64,000 nt of DNA from Rubripirellula amarantea (GTDB lineage Bacteria > Planctomycetota > Planctomycetia > Pirellulales > Pirellulaceae). Below the pieces are notes generated by a model that was not told the origin of the DNA, did not search any database, and was given only the letters and a program-made list of their open reading frames with translations. The stretch covers positions 3,776,960-3,840,959 of the forward strand of contig NZ_SJPI01000001.1 of the NCBI RefSeq assembly GCF_007859865.1, given 5' to 3'. This document shows positions 32,101 to 41,100 of this stretch, piece by piece. Numbering within the stretch: position 1 is the stretch's first letter; every line of letters begins with the position of its first letter. The position numbers were made by a program, and so were the translations under genes.

Positions 32101-35100
32101 CGAAGGTGACTTGGCGACTCAAGAGGTTCAAATCATCGGACTTGAAGCCATGGACGGCACATTCACGGTGAACGGCAGCAGTCCTATCAACTACGACTTG
32201 TTTGATCTGGATGCGGTAGCGGCATCAATCCAGACCGCATTGGTCGGGACCACGGTGACTCGCGCGGGGTCGGTATTCACGGTCACCTACAACGCCCCGG
32301 GTAACCAGCCTGAGGTGGTGCTCGATCCGACCAGCTTGAACGGTCAGCTCGAGTTTGCAGTGGAAGACGGAGCGGGCGGATACGTCAAGGCAACGAACCT
32401 AACGTTTGCCAACGGAACCTGGAACGATGTTCAAACCGTCTACGTGATCGGACGCCAAGACAACTACGTCGAAGGACCTCAGAAATCAACCTTCACGCTA
32501 ACCGCAGGGGCAAACTATGCCAACGCTACGTCTTCAGTGATCGTTGATGTTGCGGATGACGAAGTAGCAGGTGTGCTGGTCTTGCCTTCAGGTGGCACGA
32601 CCAATGTGATTGAATCGGGAAGCGGTGGCGGCGGAGTTACCGTCGCATCACTTGGAACCTCGGGCTATGTCGAAGGAAGAATCGACAACACTTCATCCGT
32701 CGATCGCGATCGCTATACCGTATCCTTGGTGGCCGGCCAAACATACCAGTTCTCGATGCGAGGAACTTCGACTGGTGAAGGAACGCTGCAAGACACCCAG
32801 TTGCGGCTCTACGACGAAACAGGTGCCGGTGTTGCCGACGACGATGATGGTGGGCTCGATTTTAACTCGCTGCTTCAGTTCACTCCGAGTGCCACGGGCG
32901 TCTACATTTTGGAAGCCGCGGCGTACGCCGACGCCGGCAACGGAACCTACACCTTGACGTCTTCGGTCGGGCAAGTCCGTGATGAGATCGTAACCGAAGG
33001 CGAACAGCAGCAAATCAAATTGCGATTAGAAGCCGGCCTTGAGTACACGTTTGATTTGAAGGGTGACGATACCGACGACGGTACGATGCGTGACCCTCTG
33101 CTTCGCTTGCTAGGTAGCGATGGTGAACTGATCGCTACAGACGACGATCAGGGTGACGATCTCAACGCTCAGATTATATTCACGCCAACATCGTCGGGTA
33201 TCTATGTACTCGAATCAGGCGCCGCGGACTCGGGGATCGGTAGCTACACGCTGAGCTGGACGAATGGACCATCGAGCCTGGAAGAGTACAATGTTCAGGA
33301 ACTCACCTTTAACGCGAGTGGAGTGTTCACTGTATCTTGGGACGGTGACGTCAGCAGCGACATCACGTTTGACCCCAACGATCTTAGCCAGTTGTCCGAT
33401 GACATCGTAGACGCGGTCAACTCCCTACCAAGTGTCGTGGCTGCCGGTATTACCGCAGTGCCGTTTGGGAGTCCGCAACCGGGCGAAACGCCTTCGATCA
33501 CTATCCGATTCACCGGGGCAACCGATCCGGTCGAACTGTTGCACATCAACGAGTCGCGACTCATACAGTCCCCTCCCGAAAGCTTCACTCAAGACGACTA
33601 TCAAATCGTTCTCACCAAAGCGCCAGCATCGGGTGAAACGGTCACCGTGAACTTGGTTGCCGACCCTACACGGACACAACGTGGTGCGGGTGTTTTCGGT
33701 ATTCGCAGCTTCACGGAACAAGTCGAACTATCGGGCGATGGCGGGCCGTTTGGTGTGACCAGCAGCTTGACCTTCACGTCGGGTGATTGGTTTTCACCAC
33801 AAACAGTCGAAGTTCGAGCCAAGTACGACGACTTTGTTGATGGAGGAGATTCCAAGTCATTCGCTACGCAGTTCAATCAAGCCAATTCGATCGAAGGTCC
33901 ACTCGTAATTACGGGCGGGCTCAGTTCCGACCGAAGCGACGATCTAGAACGCGAGCCTGTCATGTTAGCATCGGAAACCAACAACAAACCAGCAATCGGC
34001 CAAGTCGTCGGGGCGGACTCATTCACGATCAACATCAATGTCGGTGAACAAGTCGATGGAATCGCAGAGATCGCAACCGCCACCGATGGAGGAGACGAAG
34101 GTGTCGGCAATGTCGCGACCAACACGGTTGGTGGTCCCGGCGAACAAGCGGGCTCGCTCATCAACGAAGTCCAGGTATTGGTGATCGATGCCGTCAGTGG
34201 TCGATTCCAGCTCAGCACCAGCGAAGGCGGGGTTACTCAAACGACTTCCGATATCGTTTTTGACGTTGACGCACTTAGTACGACGACTGCTGATCAAATC
34301 GAGGCTCAGTTGAATCTACTGACGGGCATCGAAGTTGAAGTCGAAGGTAGCGGAGCGACGTACTTCATCACCTATATCAGTCCCGCAGGCAAGGATGTCG
34401 AAGAACTTGAATTCATCAATGTCGATCTCACTCGCACCGGAGGAACGGTATCAGGAACTGGTACCGGTCGCCGATTAACGCTCTACGGAAATGCGGGAAC
34501 GTTTGACCTTAGTGTCAACGGTGCGGCGATCACATCCATTGCTTACGATCCCGCCGACACCAGCATAGCGATCCATATCAAGGACGCGATCAATGCTGTC
34601 GTGCCGGGAAGCGTCGTCGAAGTCACCGGCTCGGCCGGAACATACGACATTGAATTTGCAAGCACACCGAGCTCATTGTCCGTTGACGCAACGAACTTGC
34701 AGTTGAACGAAATGCAAACGTTGCTTTTGGACGCAAGCAGTGGTTTCTTCCATCTTTCCATCGACGGCGTTTCATCATCGGCACCGATACCCCATGACGT
34801 TTCGACCGCCGATTTGGCGACCGCGATCGAAGCAATTCAAGGTGGTGCAACAACGGTTGACGTGTCAGAAAGCAGTACTGGCAACGTTCGTGTATTTACG
34901 ATCAACTACACCTCGCCGGTAAATCAAGACATCCCACAGCTCAGGATCATCCAAGATTCGACGCCGCTGAAGCGGACTGTTCTGGAAGCTTTGGAAAGCA
35001 AGTTCGACAAGACAATCTCGTCGCCGTCGGACTTGAGCACGCTAACGATCGAGATCACATCGGGCGATGCGAAGAACAAACTGAGAGTCATTACTGGGGG

Positions 35101-38100
35101 TACTGATCTTGGTGGTGGACTCTATCAACTGACCGTGGGACGACCGTGGCAGGGCGGGCTGACTGGCGATATTCCGACCAGTGCAAGCACCTACACGATC
35201 GAACCAACGAACGAAAATTTGCTGGTCGACGAGAACGAAGAAACGGACATCCTTTACGTCAACGATACCGACAGCGTGGTATCGACTCCGTTGCCGGCCG
35301 GGGACTTCCGCGTCACGTCCGATCAATTGACCGGGCTAGGCATGGCGGGCGATCAAGTGATCGGCGGTGAAACTCAGTCCGGCGGAATTCGCTACGGTTC
35401 ACTTGAAGAGTTGATCGTCAACCTCGGCACTGGCGACAATCTAGTTACGATTGAAAACACTCACCGCGGTGCAACCACGATTAACGCAGGGCGTGGCGAA
35501 GACACCTTTGAAATTCGAGGTGTCTCGGGGCATACGTACATCAATGCAGGGCCCGATGCGGACTCAATCGAGGTGACCAATGCCGGTTTGCTCAATGGCA
35601 TCGGAGGTTTGCTCACGATCACGGGCGACATGCCTGAGGTGCAGGTGGTGACTCTAGGGAAAGGTTCCAAAGCGGACGCGGCCGCCTATGTCGATTCGGT
35701 TGACGAGCAACAGCAGTTTACCGTCAACGCTACCGGTGGAACTTACACGCTAACCTACGTTAGCCAAACCGCGCTGATCGACACGCTCACCGAAGGCGGT
35801 CGTGGTGCGAATGAAGTTCAAGAGCTCATCGTAAATGCTCGCGGCGGCGATTTTTCCTTGACTTATGACGACGGTGGAATTGTCCGGACGAGTTCCGCGA
35901 TCTCGTACACGCTGGGGGACGATGTTAATATTGCTGCGGCGATACAAAGCGAACTGACAACGTTACTTGAGGGAACTCACCTAGGCGCCAGCGTCACGGT
36001 TGGAGCCGGGCCGTTTGGATCGACCTTCCTGATCACATTCACTGGCTCGGCAAACTCGGGGGCGGGGGATCTGCGAGTGGATGGTTCCAACTTACACAAC
36101 CTCGGTAAGATCACTACGACGACCCCGATCGCCTACGACGCCAGCGCTGCGGATGTCGCAACGGAACTTGGTTTACTCGATGACATCGGTAGCGCCGTAA
36201 ACGTTGAAGTCACCAAAGCCGGCCCGAACTATCGAGTGCGATTCGTTAATGATCGCGGTGCCCAGGATGTTCAGCTTCTTGCCGCCAACTCGGTCAACTT
36301 GACGTCGGAAGGTCCCATCGACCGGTTGGTCATTGATAACACGGCGGACACAGCCGACCGAAACGCGTTGTTAACAAGCACATCGCTAACGGGCGTCGGG
36401 ATGTTCAGCGTCAACGAGATACAAACGTTGCGAATTGACGCCACGAGCGGAACGTTCCGTTTGTCGCATCAAGGAGGCACGGCGACCTCGGATTTGAACT
36501 ACAACGTAGATGCTCAAACGCTGCAGGGTGCTCTCGAAGGACTCGACAGCATTGGTGCGGGCAACGTTCGTGTCGATCGCGCTGACGATGTGTACGTCAT
36601 ACGTTTCCGTGGAACCTTGACCAATACTAACGTTGATGCACTGGTCGTTGACGACAACAGCCTTGTTCGAGAAGAAGACGTGCCCGGTGGAACGAGTGAG
36701 GCGATCCTGGGCAGCATTGAAGTTGCAACTCGCAATGAGGGTGTGACTGCCGAAGCAACCAATGAGACTCAGCGACTTGTCATTTCCGCAGCGACCTCGG
36801 GTACCTACACGCTTGCGTTTGGCGTTGCGGCCAACGTGACTAGCGATCTTCCTTTCGACGCCGACGCTGGTGACATTCAGCTTGCATTGGAAACCCTCGA
36901 CGGGATTGCTGCTGGCGACATGGTGGTTACCGAGACAAACGTTGGTGAGTTCACGATTGAATTCGCTGGGGAATTATCGTCAACCGATTGGAATGCGTTG
37001 ATGGTAGCAAACTCGACGGACGGTACTGTCGACGTGTCTACGGATGTCAATGGATCGGATTCCGCTCGCGACGACCTGCAAGTTCTAACCGTCAATGCCG
37101 ACAGCGGTACATTCACGCTGACGTTGCAGGTTCCAAGTTTGACTCGCCCGTTCACTACCGAACCCATTGCGTTCGACGCGACGGCTGAGGTGGTGCGTCA
37201 AGCTCTTCAAAGCGCGTTGGCTTTTGAGTTGACGGGAGCGGTCGACCTGAGCAAGGTTGCGGAAAACTTCAAAACTGATTTCACTGTTTTGAAGATCGAT
37301 CGTACTTACTTGATCGGCTTCCAAGGAAAGACGCGGCAGATCAATGCTGGATCAGGCGTCTCCTACGTCGTCGTCGATGAAACCGGATTAGGGCTCGATG
37401 GTGGCGCCGGCCAAGCCCGTGTCGTCACTCGGATGGAAGGTATCAATTACTACGGGATTGAGAACATCGACCTTCAACTCGGCAGTGGTAGTGACATCGT
37501 GAGCGTCCAAGGGGTCAGTCGTGGCAGTTACAAGCTAGACCTTACCGCGCGGACGACCACCAACATCTCCCTAGGCGACAACAGCACGACCGGTCAGCTC
37601 ACCGAGCACGTTTTCGTTTCTTCCGATGCGGACTTAGACAATCAAACGATCTTTCAAACTGAAGGTCTGGCAGACGCCTTTGATTTCCTCACCGGTAACG
37701 TTGACGATATCAACGGCGACCTGAACTTCGACTTCGGAACCGGAAGTCACGGTTTAATGATTAGCGATGAAGCAGCCGTGGTCGGGGATACGGATGTTGT
37801 CATCACCGACGTCGAGCCATCGGCTTTAGGGAACATGACCAGTGCCGCCGATGGAGCTGAGATTTGGGTAACGGGATTGAACTTTGGCGGAATCAGCTAC
37901 GCCGTCGATCCAACGGGTGATCTCTATCAAGGTGTTTCATATTGGACGGGGTCGGGTGGCGACAACGTTACTGTCGATGGCACTCATGCACGTTTCCTCG
38001 GCAATGGGCTCGACCAAACGACAACTCTGCTGAACACAGGATTAGGCGACGACGAGATTGTCGTTGACTTGCAAAGTGGTGAAGATGATGTTTTGGTTTT

Positions 38101-41100
38101 GCACGTTGCCGGCGGATCAAGAACTCCGACACCGGTCAGCGACCTAGCCGTCGGTGAAACCGACGATGACATGATTGACGCGACTACATCCACCTTGCCC
38201 TTGGTGATTTTCGGTGGACTTGGCAGCGACACTATTGATGCGGGGATCAGCGGCGATATCGTCGTGGGCGATCATGGACGAATCCAGTATCGAGACAGCA
38301 GTTCGCAGCCCAACAACCCTGTGATCGTGTCATCACTCGGCTTTGGCGGACGTGGGGATATCATCAGTCACATCCGAGGCACACTTGACTTGATTACCAC
38401 GACGGACCCGAATCGCGGTGACGTGGACACAATCTTCGGCAATGACGGCGAAGACATCATCTTTGGTGGCACCGCGGGCGATATCCTTCACGGAGGAAAC
38501 GATCGGGACGTGATTCTTGGTGACCACGGCAAGTTCGATTCACGATTACCGACGCAACAGCCTTTCGTTCCTCTTCATATTGGTGTGGGCGATGGCGGTG
38601 GCGATGACTTCATTTACGGTGATGCTGGTGACGACGTTGCGTTTGGCGGTCAGGGAAATGACGAGATCCACGGCGGCGATGACGACGATGAAATTGTGGG
38701 AGGCACCGGCAGCGACACGATTTTTGGAGACGCTGGTGATGATATGATCTTGGCCGATGTTGGACAAATCTTGCGAGATGTTAACTCTGACGATACGCCT
38801 CAGTTGAACTCAAACGGCAAGTGGCATCGCGATCTTGTGACCGAGGATATTGGACGAGTGATCGACATCATTCCAATGGATCCCACCGGATTGGCCAATC
38901 CGCCGGCTGATCTTGCCGCTCGATTGTTAGCGGCCGATCGAATCATCCTGTCGAGCATTCAACTGCCTTCGGGGCAAAAGGCCATCGACGATGCGAGCGG
39001 TCAATGGCAAACGGTTGCGTTGTTGATCGATCTCGTCGACCCCGATGACGACATCGTCGATGGTGGCGAAGGAAACGATATTGTTCTTGGCCAACGCGGC
39101 GATGATTCGATTCACGGTGGCAACGGTGACGACACGCTGATTGGTGATCACGGAATCAATAGTGCACCGATGGAAACCGACTTTCCTCAGATGCTCAATG
39201 CAATCCGTATCGTTGGTGTCGACTCTGGTGCCAGCGCTATGTCAGGTATCGAGCTGAGCATACCCCAGGAAGGTCATGTCATCGTGCCCGAGTTTGTAGC
39301 GGAGCCGGGTGACCTCGTTGCCGAGCGACCTCGTTGGGATCGAGTGACCACCGTTAACTCGGTGCTATCGAGTATCGCCAATCAAGATGCGATCGAGACT
39401 GGCGACGACCTGCGGATTTCGCCCGCCATTTCAATGACTCCTCACTTTATCGGGCATGCGGGCGATCTTGATGGCAATGATCAAATTTACGGCGATGCGG
39501 GAGCTGATCTACTGTTTGGTGACAAGATGCTTGTCAGCAGCAAACTTGCGACTGGGCTCACGCCGATCGACGAAGCGACTGAAGCGGCCGCCGCAGCCGT
39601 CGCTGGAGTCATGCATGCACTCGAGGGCTTGGCCCTTGACCAAAGTGTCGTCCACTACGAGATCGATGGCCTGACTAATGGGGAAGTCACCATCAATGTC
39701 GGCAACGACACCCTTGAAGGTGGCGATGACGACGACATGTTGGTTGGCGACAATGCAATCTATCAATTGCCTGACGCTCGAACGACACCCGGTGCTGGAA
39801 CGACCACTGAAAACGCCGTCTACCTGCAGCAGTTCCTTGCCGATCTAAGAACGCTGGCTGACGATGGGTCTCATTTGGTCACAACCGCGTACCTGGGCGT
39901 CATCGATCGATTGTTGGCTGATGCTCAGGCAACTCGCCCCACACTTCCGGCCATCAGTGGTAACGCTGTCGAATACGTGCAGCACCACACGTTGATCGTT
40001 GGGAACGATGTGCTGCGAGACGGATTGGGGCAAGACACACTTGTGGGTGGCGATGCCGTGATCGTGGCGCCATTGGTAACCGGGACCGTCACTGATCTGC
40101 CGCAGACCAAAGTGGTAGCTGAGCTGACTGCCGAAGAGGTGGATGCGTTGGAATCTCAGTTGCGTGCAGCAGCGTCGGCGGACGCGACCGAACTTGCCGA
40201 TCGACGTGAAGCCCGTTTCTTGAAAATTGGCGAAGAGCTTGCCTCGCGAACTCCTCTGGATCGTATCGCTTTCGTTCCGTCGCTCAATCGCGAAATTGAC
40301 AACGACGATATTGCCGGAGGCGACAATGATGATGTCGTGGTTGGTGATTTCGCTGTGATCGCGACTCCGTTAGTACAGAACGCGCCGACGACGGACCAAG
40401 AGCTGCGAGATTTGGACATCCATGTGGAGGCTCTGGTTGATCAGATTTCCGAGGCCGCTCGAAGTCGCGTTCCCGTGTCGTTCGATAGCCATCTAGGAAG
40501 AAGAACGCATGCTGCGTCGACTACTGATTCGCTTTCACCGGAAGCACGTCACGACTCGATCGCAGGCAGATGGCAAATCGGCGAAGATCAGATTGCGGGT
40601 GAAGATGGCAATGACACGTTGTTCGGTGACAACGTGGCAATCGTCACACCCATCATGATCAACGATCCGGCCCAGCAGGTGACCTTGCGGCGCACGTCTT
40701 ACCAAGTCGGCTATCTGGAAGACGCGATGCGAGAATTCATTGATAACCCCTCGCTTTCTCGTGTCGATCTGAACCTCGACAACGACGTGATCGACGGCGG
40801 AGAGGGGAATGACCTGTTGCAAGGGGCAATGGGCAATGACGAGCTCGACGGACGCAATGGAGATGATACGCTTTTGGGTGGCAATGGCGACGACATTTTG
40901 CAGGGCGGAGCCGGCAACAATAGCGTGCGTGCCGACGGTGGAAACTACCCGCGACTAGACGTCAGTGACGCGTTAGGTGTTTACGAGTTCACAACGATCA
41001 ATCCCACCACCAAGCAACTTCTGCTTGATGCCGCGGTGGGCGCAGAATCGCCACTGGGTTGGGACGTCGTGCCGGGATCATCCGGAGACGATGACGATTC

